DNA from: Bacillota bacterium
GTDB lineage: Bacteria > Bacillota > Bacilli > Paenibacillales > Paenibacillaceae
Length of the DNA stretch: 64,000 bases
Assembly: GCA_023386495.1 (NCBI GenBank)
Contig: JAEWJS010000136.1
Location: forward strand, 13,370-77,369
Direction: 5' to 3'
Shown in pieces: positions 1 to 8,790 of the stretch. The translations under genes were made by a program, and so were the position numbers. The notes beneath the pieces are model-generated. The model was not told the DNA's origin. It searched no databases and worked only from the letters and a program-made list of their open reading frames with translations. Every line of letters begins with the position of its first letter. Within the stretch, counting starts at the first letter, position 1.

Positions 1-294
1 CAGCTTCTCATGATTCATCTCGAATTGCTCGACCGGCGAACCGTCCGCATTCGCGATCTGAATCGAGAGCTCCGTGCTTGCTCCGGAAACGGCGCTGCCG
101 CCGGCGAACGAATACGCGATCTGAAGCTGTTCGCTGGACGGTTCGCCTTCCTTACCGTGACCGGATCCATGCGTCGAATCGCCTTCTCCGCCATGATGAC
201 CCCCGCTTGCCTGCTTGCTCGTCCCCTGACTACCGCAAGCGGTCAACAACAGCAATGCGCATAGCGCCGCCGTTATGATCCCTAATCTTCGCAT
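1..294 (-). CDS. Copper-associated lipoprotein, N-terminal part (runs off the window)
   Basis: This is the first 98 codons of a secreted lipoprotein whose 3' end lies beyond base 1. It opens with MRRLGIITAALCALLLLTAC, a short basic start, a hydrophobic stretch and a lipobox ending in Cys20, so it should be lipid-anchored outside the membrane. A His/Gly/Glu-rich stretch follows (about residues 33-52), which could bind metal. The end of the visible part reads FEMNHEKL, which resembles the start of the YtkA/FixH-like domain often seen in such lipoproteins. It starts 18 bases after the copA stop with a GGAG ribosome site, so it is probably the third gene of the copper operon. A role in copper handling is inferred from that position. 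Confidence 0.75.
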   Translation of the reverse strand, partial: MRRLGIITAALCALLLLTACGSQGTSKQASGGHHGGEGDSTHGSGHGKEGEPSSEQLQIAYSFAGGSAVSGASTELSIQIANADGSPVEQFEMNHEKL

Positions 295-312
295 ACTCGA
301 TCTCCAATTCCA

Positions 313-2568
313 TTAAGAGTTCCGCACCCGGACCCGCTGCAGTCTCAACGCGTTCAGCACGACAGACACCGAGCTGAGCGCCATCGCCGCACCCGCTACC
401 CATGGTGCGAGAAGCCCGATCGCTGCTATCGGAATGCCCAGCGTATTGTAGCCGAGCGCCCAGAACAGGTTCTGCTTGATGTTGCGCATCGTGATCCGGC
501 TCATATAGATCGCATCCGGAATGCTGGAGAGGTCCCCCCGCATCAGCGTCACGTCCGCCGCCTCAATCGCGACGTCCGTACCCGTGCCGATTGCCATCCC
601 GATATCGGCCGTAGCCAGCGCGGGCGCATCGTTGATCCCGTCGCCGACCATGGCGACCTTCATCCCTTGCGCTTGCAGCTTCTTCACTTCTTCGGCCTTG
701 CCCTCCGGCAGCACCTCGGCACGGACATGCGCAATGCCGACCTGCTTGGCGATGGCCTCGGCTGTGCGTTCATTGTCACCCGTGATCATGACGACATGGA
801 TGCCCATCGCCTTCAGCCGGTCTACTGCTGCCTTGGAAGTCTCCTTAATCGTATCGGCGACTGCCGTTATGCCCGCGTATCGGCCATCGACCGCTACGAG
901 CATCGCCGTCTTGCCGCTGCTCTCGAGCTCGGTCATTCTGCCGAGTGCTTGCGATGCGTCAACGTTGAACCGCTCCATGAGACGACGGGTGCCGACGAGC
1001 AGTTCCCTACCTTCGACGACAGCTTTGACGCCGAATCCTGGAATCGCCTCGAATGCTTCCGCATCCGGCATGTCGATCGCACGCGCACGAACCCCGGCTA
1101 CAATCGCTTCAGCCAGCGGATGCTCGGAATGCTTTTCGGCTGCGCCGACCCACCTGAGGAACTCCGCTTCATCCCGCTCGGTAATGACGTCCGTCAATTC
1201 CGGCTTGCCCTTCGTCACTGTGCCGGTCTTATCCAAGATCACGGCATTGATCTTATGCGTCTTCTCCAAGTGCTCGCCGCCCTTGAACAAGATGCCGAGC
1301 TCCGCCGCGCGGCCGGAACCGGCCATAATGGATGTCGGCGTGGCGAGTCCCAACGCGCAAGGACAAGCGATGACGAGGATCGCGATGGCGATCTCGAGCG
1401 CTGTAGCAACCTCGTATGGAGTAACGAAGAAATACCAGACGAAGAATGCAAGGACCGCGATGCCGACGACGATCGGCACGAAGATGCCGGAGATCACGTC
1501 CGCGACGCGCTGAATCGGCGCCTTCGAGCCTTGCGCTTCCTCGACGACACGGATAATCTGCGCGAGCGCGGTATCCCTTCCGACCTTGGTCGCCCGAACT
1601 TTCAACATGCCGTTCTTGTTGATCGTCGCGCCGATGACGGTGTCGCCAGCCTGCTTATCTACGGGAAGGCTCTCGCCCGTCAGCATCGACTCATCCACGG
1701 ACGAGACGCCTTCGAGCACGCTGCCGTCTACCGGGATTTTGTCCCCTGGACGGACGAGCACGATATCGCCCTGCAATACCTCTTCCACCGGGATCGTCAT
1801 CTCACGACCCTCGCGCACGACGAGCGCCGTCTTGGCCTGCAAGCCCATCAATGACTGAATGGCTTCGGACGTCCGGCCTTTCGCGAGCAGCTCGAACCAT
1901 TTGCCCATGATAACCAGCGTGATAAGAACCGCGCTCGTCTCATAGTAGAGGGACGGCGCGTGGTGCGCCGAGCTCCCGGATGCATACCAATCTATGGTGA
2001 GATACAGACTGTAGAAATATGCGGCAGAAGTGCCGAGCGCGATGAGCACGTCCATGTTCGCGCTGCGGTTCCGAAGCGCCTTATAAGCGCCGATATAGAA
2101 TGACTTGCCGATATAGAATTGAACCGGCGACGCCAGCAGCAGCTGGAACCACGGATTCATGAATAGAGCCGGCGTATACAGCCATGAGGTGAACGAGAAG
2201 TGACCGGCCATGCTCCATAGCAGCGGCAGCGACAGAATGGCGGACAGGAGCAGCTTCAGCTTCTGCTTATGCGCGGCTTCTTCCCGGCGTCCGGCCGCGT
2301 CGTCCCGTTCTTGCTTCACGAGCGCCTTGTAGCCGAGCTGCTCCACCTTATGCTGCATGTCCGTTACGGATATTGCAGCAGGCGAGTATTCGACCTTAGC
2401 CGTCTCCATCGCATAGTTCACGGAAGCACTCGCGACGCCCGGCAGTCGACTGAGGCCTTTCTCGATCCGGTTCGCGCATGCTGCGCAAGTCATGCCTTCC
2501 AACTGCAAGACGGTCTCCCGATGATCTGCGGCAGACGCAGACGCGGCTGCGGTTGATGGCTGTGTCAT
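313..2568 (-). CDS. copA: Copper-exporting P1B-type ATPase CopA
   Basis: CopA pumps Cu(I) out of the cytoplasm using ATP. From the chosen start (751 residues) it has one N-terminal heavy-metal-associated domain with GMTCAAC (Cys28, Cys31), eight predicted membrane segments, the actuator motif TGES near 297, the intramembrane CPC site near 402-404, the phosphorylated Asp in DKTGT near 446, and GDGINDAP in the ATP-binding domain. Many relatives carry two metal-binding domains; this one has only one. An upstream GTG at 2577 sits directly on the AAGGAG site, so the ATG at 2568, eight bases after that site, is the better start. It lies 39 bases after copZ and is read from the same CsoR-like promoter. 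Confidence 0.95.
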   Translation of the reverse strand: MTQPSTAAASASAADHRETVLQLEGMTCAACANRIEKGLSRLPGVASASVNYAMETAKVEYSPAAISVTDMQHKVEQLGYKALVKQERDDAAGRREEAAHKQKLKLLLSAILSLPLLWSMAGHFSFTSWLYTPALFMNPWFQLLLASPVQFYIGKSFYIGAYKALRNRSANMDVLIALGTSAAYFYSLYLTIDWYASGSSAHHAPSLYYETSAVLITLVIMGKWFELLAKGRTSEAIQSLMGLQAKTALVVREGREMTIPVEEVLQGDIVLVRPGDKIPVDGSVLEGVSSVDESMLTGESLPVDKQAGDTVIGATINKNGMLKVRATKVGRDTALAQIIRVVEEAQGSKAPIQRVADVISGIFVPIVVGIAVLAFFVWYFFVTPYEVATALEIAIAILVIACPCALGLATPTSIMAGSGRAAELGILFKGGEHLEKTHKINAVILDKTGTVTKGKPELTDVITERDEAEFLRWVGAAEKHSEHPLAEAIVAGVRARAIDMPDAEAFEAIPGFGVKAVVEGRELLVGTRRLMERFNVDASQALGRMTELESSGKTAMLVAVDGRYAGITAVADTIKETSKAAVDRLKAMGIHVVMITGDNERTAEAIAKQVGIAHVRAEVLPEGKAEEVKKLQAQGMKVAMVGDGINDAPALATADIGMAIGTGTDVAIEAADVTLMRGDLSSIPDAIYMSRITMRNIKQNLFWALGYNTLGIPIAAIGLLAPWVAGAAMALSSVSVVLNALRLQRVRVRNS

Positions 2569-2607
2569 GGTTGTCACTCCTTCGCTTCTCTGGTGCTGGA
2601 TAACCGC

Positions 2608-2808
2608 TTAGATAACGTCGTAGCCTTGTTCTTCGATCGTTTCCTTGATCTTATTAAGCGTGACCTTGGTCTCGTCGAAGGACACTTCTACCGTACCTTG
2701 CGCCAGGTTCACTTTGCCGCTGGCCCCCAACGTCTGAAGGGCACCTTCCACGGATTTCACGCAATGCTGGCAGCTCATGCCTTGAACTTGCAACGTTTGA
2801 TTCGCCAT
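2608..2808 (-). CDS. copZ: Copper chaperone CopZ
   Basis: This 66-residue protein is a single heavy-metal-associated domain with the Cu(I)-binding loop GMSCQHC and the usual beta-alpha-beta-beta-alpha-beta length. It should carry Cu(I) in the cytoplasm and hand it to CopA, encoded immediately downstream. The reading frame is open further upstream, but the ATG at 2808 is preceded by GGAG at a proper distance and gives the normal family N-terminus (MANQTLQVQG), so the longer form is rejected. First gene of the copper operon; a sigma-A-like promoter with a CsoR-like operator lies about 45 bases upstream. Confidence 0.95.
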   Translation of the reverse strand: MANQTLQVQGMSCQHCVKSVEGALQTLGASGKVNLAQGTVEVSFDETKVTLNKIKETIEEQGYDVI

Positions 2809-2850
2809 TGTAATCGCTCCACTTCGATTTGGTTTTGTGTTCCTGGACTT

Positions 2851-2880
2851 AGTATACCCCCCCACCCTATAATTAGTCAA
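2851..2880 (-). promoter_or_regulatory. copZ promoter with CsoR-like operator in the spacer
   Basis: Read on the minus strand, TTGACT (2875-2880) and TATACT (2851-2856) are separated by 18 bases. The spacer holds ATAGGGTGGGGGGGTAT, which resembles the GC-rich CsoR box of Bacillus copZA (TACCCTACGGGGGTAT). Repressor bound here would block polymerase until Cu(I) releases it. The csoR gene itself is not in the window. Confidence 0.75.
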
Positions 2881-2892
2881 TCTATTTTTTAG

Positions 2893-2910
2893 GATACCCC
2901 CGTACCGTAG
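2893..2910 (-). promoter_or_regulatory. Second CsoR-like box upstream of the copZ promoter
   Basis: On the minus strand this reads CTACGGTACGGGGGTATC, closer to the known CsoR box than the spacer site. It lies 13 bases upstream of the -35 hexamer. Two sites about 40 bases apart centre-to-centre suggest two-tetramer binding; this is inference from sequence similarity. Confidence 0.6.
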
Positions 2911-3052
2911 TTGAAGCGGTAAAGAACCGTTATAACGAATAGCATGACTTTAATCGAAGCTTCGATTCGCTTATACTTTAGAAATGGTTTGAATCAAATA
3001 GCGGAGCTTGGAGAAGTACCCGGCTTCGTAATGGATGGAGAGGAAAAGTCGT

Positions 3053-4537
3053 ATGAATACTGCAAGCAACGCATCACCGGCCAGCCTAGACTTAAGCGGC
3101 ATCAAGCGCGGTCCGATTGTGGCGGCTCTTATCATCGGAGCTTTCGTCTCGATCTTGAACGAGACGCTGCTCAACATCGCTTTCCCGGATCTTATGATCG
3201 AATTCAGCGTCGGTCCGGCAACCATTCAATGGCTGGCTACGGTCTACATGCTGGTCATCGGCATACTGGTCCCGATTACTGCCCTCCTGCAGAGTTGGTT
3301 CACCACCAGGCAGATGTTCCTGTCCGCGATGATCCTGTTCCTAATCGGCACGGTCCTCTGCGGCATCGCCCCTTCGTTCGAACTGCTGCTTACCGGGCGG
3401 ATCGTCCAGGCGCTGGGCACCGGGCTTATGCTGCCCGTCTTAATGAACACCATCCTTATTATTTACCCGCCGGAGAAGAGAGGCGCAGCGATGGGGATGA
3501 TCGGGCTCGTCATCATGTTCGGTCCCGCCATCGGACCGACGCTGTCCGGCCTCATTATCGATTCGCTGTCCTGGCGCTGGCTGTTCTTCATCGTTATCCC
3601 GCTTGCGTTGTTCTCGGTCTTATTCGCCGCTATGTTTCTGAGGAACGTATCCGACATTACGCGGCCGCGAGTAGACGTGCTTTCGATTATTCTGTCTTCG
3701 GTCGGCTTCGGCGGCATCGTGTACGGCTTCAGCAAAGCCGGCGAGCTGTCCTGGTCGGAGCCCGAAGTCTACTGGACGATTATCGTGGGCGTCGTCTCGA
3801 TCCTCTTGTTCGTCTGGCGGCAGTTGGTCATGCAGCAGCCGATGCTGGATCTCCGGGCGTTCCGCTACCCGATGTTCGCGCTCGTCACGGTTCTGATGCT
3901 TGTCCTGATGATGACGCTGTTCTCGACGATGATCATGCTGCCGCTATTCCTGCAGAGCGCGCTGATGATGACGGCGTTCAGCGCAGGCCTGACGCTGATG
4001 CCAGGCGGGATCGTCAACGGCATCATGGCTCCGTTGTCCGGCAAGCTGTTCGACATGTTCGGACCGCGCGTGCTCGTCATCCCTGGCCTTATCCTCGTCC
4101 TGCTCGGCGTCTACCTATTCACGGGTATCGATGCAGCGACGACAGCCGGTTATATCGTGACGCTGCATATCATTCTGCTCATCGGGATCAGCTTGATCAT
4201 GATGCCTGCGCAGACGACAGGTCTGAACCAGCTTCCGCGCAGCCTGTATCCGCACGGCACCGCGATCATGAATACGCTCCAGCAAGTGGCCGGCGCCATC
4301 GGTACGGCCTTGTTCATTACGATCATGTCGAACGGCACGAAGGACTTCATGAAGACGGTCAGCGATCCGACTGCTCCTTCACCCGCCGATCAAGTGAACG
4401 GACTCGTCGCGGGGATGCAGGATGCGTTCTGGGTCGCCTTCTTCATCGGCATCGGCGCGCTGGTGCTCGGCTTGTTCGTGAAGCGCACTCGCCCGCCGGA
4501 AGGCGAACAGCAGCAGTCGGCTGATCAGCCTGCGTAA
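3053..4537 (+). CDS. DHA2-family (14-TM) MFS drug exporter
   Basis: A 494-residue membrane protein of the EmrB/QacA/LmrB type, expected to expel hydrophobic drugs in exchange for protons. It has about 14 hydrophobic segments, the NETLLNIAFPDLM signature in the first segment, and the antiporter motif C GPAIGPTLSG near residue 150. The ATG at 3053 has GGAGAGG eight bases upstream; the in-frame ATG at 3035 lies before that site and is unlikely. It stands alone, divergent from the copper operon, and ends at a strong terminator. The substrate cannot be predicted from sequence, and no TetR/MarR regulator lies next to it. Confidence 0.9.
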   Translation: MNTASNASPASLDLSGIKRGPIVAALIIGAFVSILNETLLNIAFPDLMIEFSVGPATIQWLATVYMLVIGILVPITALLQSWFTTRQMFLSAMILFLIGTVLCGIAPSFELLLTGRIVQALGTGLMLPVLMNTILIIYPPEKRGAAMGMIGLVIMFGPAIGPTLSGLIIDSLSWRWLFFIVIPLALFSVLFAAMFLRNVSDITRPRVDVLSIILSSVGFGGIVYGFSKAGELSWSEPEVYWTIIVGVVSILLFVWRQLVMQQPMLDLRAFRYPMFALVTVLMLVLMMTLFSTMIMLPLFLQSALMMTAFSAGLTLMPGGIVNGIMAPLSGKLFDMFGPRVLVIPGLILVLLGVYLFTGIDAATTAGYIVTLHIILLIGISLIMMPAQTTGLNQLPRSLYPHGTAIMNTLQQVAGAIGTALFITIMSNGTKDFMKTVSDPTAPSPADQVNGLVAGMQDAFWVAFFIGIGALVLGLFVKRTRPPEGEQQQSADQPA

Positions 4538-4549
4538 CGGAGCCGCAAT

Positions 4550-4583
4550 AAAGCCCGTCAGGACTCGCTCCTGACGGGCTTTT
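4550..4583 (+). terminator. Terminator after the MFS gene
   Basis: Perfect 14-base arms (4550-4563 and 4569-4582) with a five-base loop. The arms carry A and T ends, so the hairpin can serve both the exporter and the convergent nucleotidyltransferase gene. Confidence 0.9.
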
Positions 4584-4646
4584 GCCGCGCTGTTAGCAGG
4601 TTGCCTGCCGGACCCTATGGTATGATGCCAAGCCGCTTATATCCCT

Positions 4647-5759
4647 TTACGTTCTGCCTTGATAGAAGTCCTCAAAATCAGCAACGGCGTCGAACCGATT
4701 GATCTCAACGCCCTCCGCATCCAGATGTTCTTGCAATCTCGCAATAAGATCCTCCACGGCTAGCCGCAGCGGTTCATAATCCATCGGATCGAGGAGCAGC
4801 ATCAGATCCGGGTACTTGTATCGGCGATAAATTGCCCGGCACTCGTGCCAGTCCGCGACGCCTGGCCATCGCCCATGTTCCGCGGCATACAACATGCGTG
4901 CGAGCCCATCTTGCACGCCGATCGCAACGAAGAACGCCGTCTCGTAATGCCCCTTCTCGCACGCTGTCAGCAGCTTGTTCAGCATGCCTCTCTCCTCTTC
5001 GTAATACCCTTTCATTCGCTCGCGATACGAACGGATGGATTCGAGGCTGCCTTTTCTCTCGGCGATTAGATTTAGAGTAGACAAGGCTAGCTGCTCGCAA
5101 GCTTGTCTAATATCTTCCGATGACCGGCTGAACATGATCCTGTCCAGATGCTGATCAAGCTGCTCCGGCTGATGACGGAACGCACGGATCTGCTCGCGGT
5201 AATGCCCCCACCCTCGCGTGAAGAACGTCTGGTTCAACAAGGCGAGCGCTTGGAATACGTTAGCTGCAATATCCTGCGCATGCACGCGGCAATACGTCAG
5301 ATCATCAAGATCCGCGGTCAGCCTCATTCTCCCTAAGCTGACTAGACATGCATGCATGACTTCCTCAGCCTTGTGAATCAGCCTGCCCGTATTCGCCGTG
5401 TCCCCCGTTACGGCAATCGTCTCTCGCAGCTTCATGAACCGTCCCCGGTCCTCCTCCGATCGGACATACAACAGCTCGCAGTCTGCGATGATCGTCGTAT
5501 TCCATTCCTCGAATGCCGCCATTCGTTCCGCACGTTCCCAGGCGATCGGCCAGAAATCGAAGCTGATGCCGTCGATGATGAACTGCAGCTCGACCTCTCT
5601 CCCTCTTGGGGTAGCCGGTATGAAGAAAAAGTCCAAGTCCGACCGCTCTGTCGCCCTCCCTTGCAAATAGGAACCATAGTAGCCGACGATCGCCACATCC
5701 TGCGCGTAATGCTGCTTAATATGCCGTACAATAATATCCGCAACCGCAAAAACGTCCAC
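4647..5759 (-). CDS. Nucleotidyltransferase-domain protein
   Basis: A 370-residue protein whose N-terminal domain has the polymerase-beta-type nucleotidyltransferase signature: Gly29-Ser30 followed by Asp41 and Asp43 (GS-x10-DLD), as in aminoglycoside adenylyltransferases and KNTase-like proteins. The remaining 250 residues are helical and Trp/Tyr-rich, without a domain that I recognise. It could transfer a nucleotide to a small molecule or protein; the substrate is unknown and resistance should not be assumed. It starts at GTG with AAGGGG ten bases upstream. The upstream 193 bases (5760-5952) hold nothing recognisable apart from the spacer to the methyltransferase gene. Confidence 0.8.
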   Translation of the reverse strand: MDVFAVADIIVRHIKQHYAQDVAIVGYYGSYLQGRATERSDLDFFFIPATPRGREVELQFIIDGISFDFWPIAWERAERMAAFEEWNTTIIADCELLYVRSEEDRGRFMKLRETIAVTGDTANTGRLIHKAEEVMHACLVSLGRMRLTADLDDLTYCRVHAQDIAANVFQALALLNQTFFTRGWGHYREQIRAFRHQPEQLDQHLDRIMFSRSSEDIRQACEQLALSTLNLIAERKGSLESIRSYRERMKGYYEEERGMLNKLLTACEKGHYETAFFVAIGVQDGLARMLYAAEHGRWPGVADWHECRAIYRRYKYPDLMLLLDPMDYEPLRLAVEDLIARLQEHLDAEGVEINRFDAVADFEDFYQGRT

Positions 5760-5952
5760 CGCTTATCAGCCCCTTCATCATGTCTTTCACACGAACATTT
5801 TGCCCAATACTGTAAGTCGGTCCTGTATTAAAGGGAGGATTGCCCTGCCCTCAGCATACCTAATGTTCATAGACAACGGGTTGTACAAAACAGCTATAAC
5901 GAAAGAAAGCGGCCGACCAGGACTCGCAGCGCAAGTCGCAGTCAACCGCTAT

Positions 5953-6711
5953 TCAGCTTTTCATGCATTTGACTATAAAGGCCGCAGGAATAAGTTCTGC
6001 TTTCTCTGCAGGATACCACCTAGACAGATTCCCCCGCTCGGCATCCTCAGGTACGACAGCGTCTTCTACTACTTGCGTAATACGAAAGCCTGTCTCAACT
6101 AGAAGATTGATGTATGTGCTAAGTTTGATCTGATTCATGATTGCGTGACGATCATGCCAAGCTTCGCTCTGGTATAGCCCTTCCTCGTGATACGATCTCG
6201 CGATAACGAAGTGCCCGTCCACATTCATAATGCGGTTATGAAACGGATGCTCCCAGCTAAATACGAATGTGCCTCCTGGCTTGAGATATGCATGCACATG
6301 ACGCAGCGTCTGCGCTAAGTCAACCGACCAACCAATCGCATAGATGGAATAGACGATGTCAAAATAGTTTTGCGGGATTCCAGGGTTATTTTCCATCGGT
6401 GATTGGTACAGTTGTTTGACTTTCGCAGAGTATGCCTCTAATAACGTACGTGCCGTCGCGATCTGAGTATCCGATAAGTCCAGTCCCCATAATTCCGCAG
6501 CGCCTCTCGAAGCCATATAGGCTAGAGAGTGACCGCTTCCGCACCCAATATCAAGCACTTTACGACCTGAAATGTCTCCGAACAACTTCAATTCATTCTC
6601 GTCAGGCGCAAAAGGCCCATAGGTGGGTAGCGCCGTTCGTCCGAAGAATCTTGGAGCCACCTCGTCCCAGCTTGTCTTATTGGCTATAATGAAATCTTCA
6701 TTGTGAACCAT
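5953..6711 (-). CDS. Class I SAM-dependent methyltransferase
   Basis: A 252-residue methyltransferase with motif I VLDIGCGSG at residues 52-60, the acidic end of strand 2 in LWGLDLS, and post-motifs typical of the UbiE/Methyltransf_11 group. It should transfer a methyl group from S-adenosylmethionine to a small molecule; the acceptor is not evident. The ribosome site is GAGGTGA. It follows the 99-residue gene at 6738-7037 by 26 bases on the same strand, so the two are probably co-transcribed. Confidence 0.85.
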   Translation of the reverse strand: MVHNEDFIIANKTSWDEVAPRFFGRTALPTYGPFAPDENELKLFGDISGRKVLDIGCGSGHSLAYMASRGAAELWGLDLSDTQIATARTLLEAYSAKVKQLYQSPMENNPGIPQNYFDIVYSIYAIGWSVDLAQTLRHVHAYLKPGGTFVFSWEHPFHNRIMNVDGHFVIARSYHEEGLYQSEAWHDRHAIMNQIKLSTYINLLVETGFRITQVVEDAVVPEDAERGNLSRWYPAEKAELIPAAFIVKCMKS

Positions 6712-6737
6712 TCGCTAATCACCTCGGCCGGGAATTG

Positions 6738-7037
6738 TCACTCAATCTCCTGATAATACCTAGGGAGCTCTTGATCAAGCCGGAACGCAAGCTGCCCTAG
6801 CTCGTGCGGGATATCCTTATCGTCCATGAGATCGTAGTAGGAATCATGGGCGATATTTCTCTGCATGTCGAACGGGTTAACCGGCCATGGCGAATACTCA
6901 ATGTCCAACGGAGCAAGAACAGCATTCTCAAGCTCTCGGATAAGCATTGCAAGCAGCCATTCATCCTCCGGATGAGGCCGCTGCAGATAGGTATGGTCCC
7001 ATCGCTTCCCTTCATGATAGAACATCCGTTCCGGCAT
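6738..7037 (-). CDS. Hypothetical protein, 99 residues
   Basis: Not recognised. The protein is acidic and rich in Tyr, His, Trp and Pro, with no membrane segment, signal peptide or cysteine. It begins MPERMFYHEGKRWDHTY and ends EQELPRYY-like (LDQELPRYYQEIE). The ribosome site is weak (AGG about 11 bases upstream). It lies directly upstream of the methyltransferase gene with a 26-base gap, which supports expression as a pair. Codon usage matches the neighbours and no overlapping gene competes for the region. Confidence 0.6.
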   Translation of the reverse strand: MPERMFYHEGKRWDHTYLQRPHPEDEWLLAMLIRELENAVLAPLDIEYSPWPVNPFDMQRNIAHDSYYDLMDDKDIPHELGQLAFRLDQELPRYYQEIE

Positions 7038-7086
7038 GTAAATGATTACCTGAATTGTTCATGCTCGGATACTCCGAAAACAAATA

Positions 7087-7115
7087 GAGATGCACACCAT
7101 GAAGGCGTGCATCTC
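7087..7115 (-). terminator. Terminator after the GH51 gene
   Basis: Perfect nine-base arms GAGATGCAC/GTGCATCTC around an 11-base loop, followed on the minus strand by a T-rich stretch (TATTTGTTTTC). It lies about 20 bases after the arabinofuranosidase stop. Confidence 0.7.
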
Positions 7116-7135
7116 CAAGAAGTCTCAAATCGCAA

Positions 7136-8635
7136 TTAACTGCCAGACGGCGATAAACGCACAACGGCGACGGAAGCGGCAGGCAAGCTGGCCGTCAGAC
7201 GCCCGCCAGCGAACGCGACCTCGGTCCACGGCTGCGATGCCACCCGCTCCGGCGCATCGAACGTGTTATGCGCATGCATATCGTCCGCCGCCAGAATCGT
7301 TCCGGCCGCTTCGTACGTTGCCTCGATGCCGCGCAGCTCCAGATCGATAGCAGCCTCCCGCGCCGGATCAAGGTTGCACAAGCTGATGCTGATGACGCCG
7401 TCCTTCGTAGACGCCGACACGCTGACCTGCGGCAGCGTCATGCCGTCCATCCGGTACTCGCCGAACGAGCCGTGAATCGCCAGCGCCTCGGCATCCTGGT
7501 GCACCTTGAACATCTCGAGCACATGGTACGTCGGCGTAAGGAGCATCTTCTCGCCTTCCGTCAGAATGACAGCCTGCAGCACGTTAACCATCTGTGCGAG
7601 ATTCGCCATGTGTACCCGGTCGCAATGCTTGTGGAAGATATGCAGATGGATCGCAGCGACAAGCGCATCGCGCATCGTGTTCTGCTGGTACAGGAAGCCC
7701 GGATTCGTGCCCGGCTCCGTCAAGAACCAAGTGCCCCACTCGTCTACGATCATGCCGACCCGCTTCTTCGGATCGTACTTATCCATGATCGTGCTGTGGC
7801 GTGAGATCAGTTCGTCCATATGCATCGCCCGCTCCAGCGTCTCGAACCAGCCCCGCTCGTCGAATTCGAGTGCGGAGCGCTTGTTCTCGAAGCTGCCTGG
7901 GATCGTGTAATTGTGCAGGCTGAGGCCGTCCATGAGGTGACCGGCTTCGCGCATCAGCACCTCCGTCCAGTTGTAATCGTTGACGTTCGCGCCGCCGGCA
8001 ATCTTATAGATCTTGTTATCGCCATACTGCCGCACATACGTCTGATAATTGCGGTACAGGTCCGCGTAATACTCAGGCCGCATGCTGCCGCCGCAGCCCC
8101 AGTTCTCGTTGCCGACGCCGAAGTACTTCAGCTTCCAGGCCTTCTCCTGCCCGTTCGCGCGGCGAAGGTTAGCCAGCGGCGACTCGCCATCGAACGTCAT
8201 ATACTCGACCCACTCGGACATCTCCTGCACCGAACCGCTGCCGACGTTGCCGCAGATGTACGGCTCGGTATCCAGCAGTTCGCACAGCTGGAAGAACTCA
8301 TGCGTACCGAAGTGGTTGTTCTCGACGACGCCTCCCCAATGGGTGTTGATCATTCTCTTACGCGTCTCGCGCGGGCCGATGCCGTCCTTCCAGTGATACT
8401 CGTCCGCGAAGCAGCCGCCCGGCCAGCGCAGCACCGGAATGCTCAGCTTGCGCAGCGCCTCCACGACGTCATTGCGAATGCCCTTCGTATTCGGGATTGG
8501 AGAGTCTTCCCCGACCCATAGCCCCTCATAGATGCAGCGGCCGAGATGCTCGGCGAAATGTCCGTAGATATGACGGCTAATCGTGCCGACCGGCCAGTCC
8601 GCGTGTACGACGATGCGATACTGCTCTTGTCCCAT
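7136..8635 (-). CDS. abfA: Alpha-L-arabinofuranosidase, GH51
   Basis: This 499-residue cytoplasmic enzyme removes terminal alpha-L-arabinofuranose from arabinan and arabinoxylan fragments by a retaining mechanism. The GH51 signature is clear: RWPGGCFADEYHW at 70-82, the acid/base Glu177 in GVGNENWG, and the nucleophile Glu299 in IVDEWGTW. Length is normal and there is no signal peptide, so it acts on imported oligosaccharides. The ATG at 8635 gives the usual N-terminus; AAGGAGA lies about 12 bases upstream, a little far. It follows the glucan phosphorylase gene by 155 bases on the same strand. Released arabinose would feed the araBDA operon at 24-28 kb. Confidence 0.95.
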   Translation of the reverse strand: MGQEQYRIVVHADWPVGTISRHIYGHFAEHLGRCIYEGLWVGEDSPIPNTKGIRNDVVEALRKLSIPVLRWPGGCFADEYHWKDGIGPRETRKRMINTHWGGVVENNHFGTHEFFQLCELLDTEPYICGNVGSGSVQEMSEWVEYMTFDGESPLANLRRANGQEKAWKLKYFGVGNENWGCGGSMRPEYYADLYRNYQTYVRQYGDNKIYKIAGGANVNDYNWTEVLMREAGHLMDGLSLHNYTIPGSFENKRSALEFDERGWFETLERAMHMDELISRHSTIMDKYDPKKRVGMIVDEWGTWFLTEPGTNPGFLYQQNTMRDALVAAIHLHIFHKHCDRVHMANLAQMVNVLQAVILTEGEKMLLTPTYHVLEMFKVHQDAEALAIHGSFGEYRMDGMTLPQVSVSASTKDGVISISLCNLDPAREAAIDLELRGIEATYEAAGTILAADDMHAHNTFDAPERVASQPWTEVAFAGGRLTASLPAASVAVVRLSPSGS

Positions 8636-8790
8636 GTGAGTATGTAGTCTCCTTATCCTAATAGAATCAAGCACCGAGACGGCTTGATGCCTACGTGCAT
8701 GCCTTGCAGGAGCCGCCTCGGAATAAGGTACGCCTATTAATCCATTTATAAACACTTACCCGACAATGAAAACTACTTTCGAGAGCGCGA

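Noticed and set aside
2944..4524. A 526-codon open frame overlapping the MFS exporter gene in another frame
   Set aside because: It is a by-product of GC-rich codon usage; the protein is Arg/His-rich with no domain, while the overlapping frame encodes a clear transporter with a good ribosome site.
5800..6102. Open frame between the nucleotidyltransferase and methyltransferase genes
   Set aside because: It runs into the methyltransferase gene on the opposite strand and lacks a start signal.
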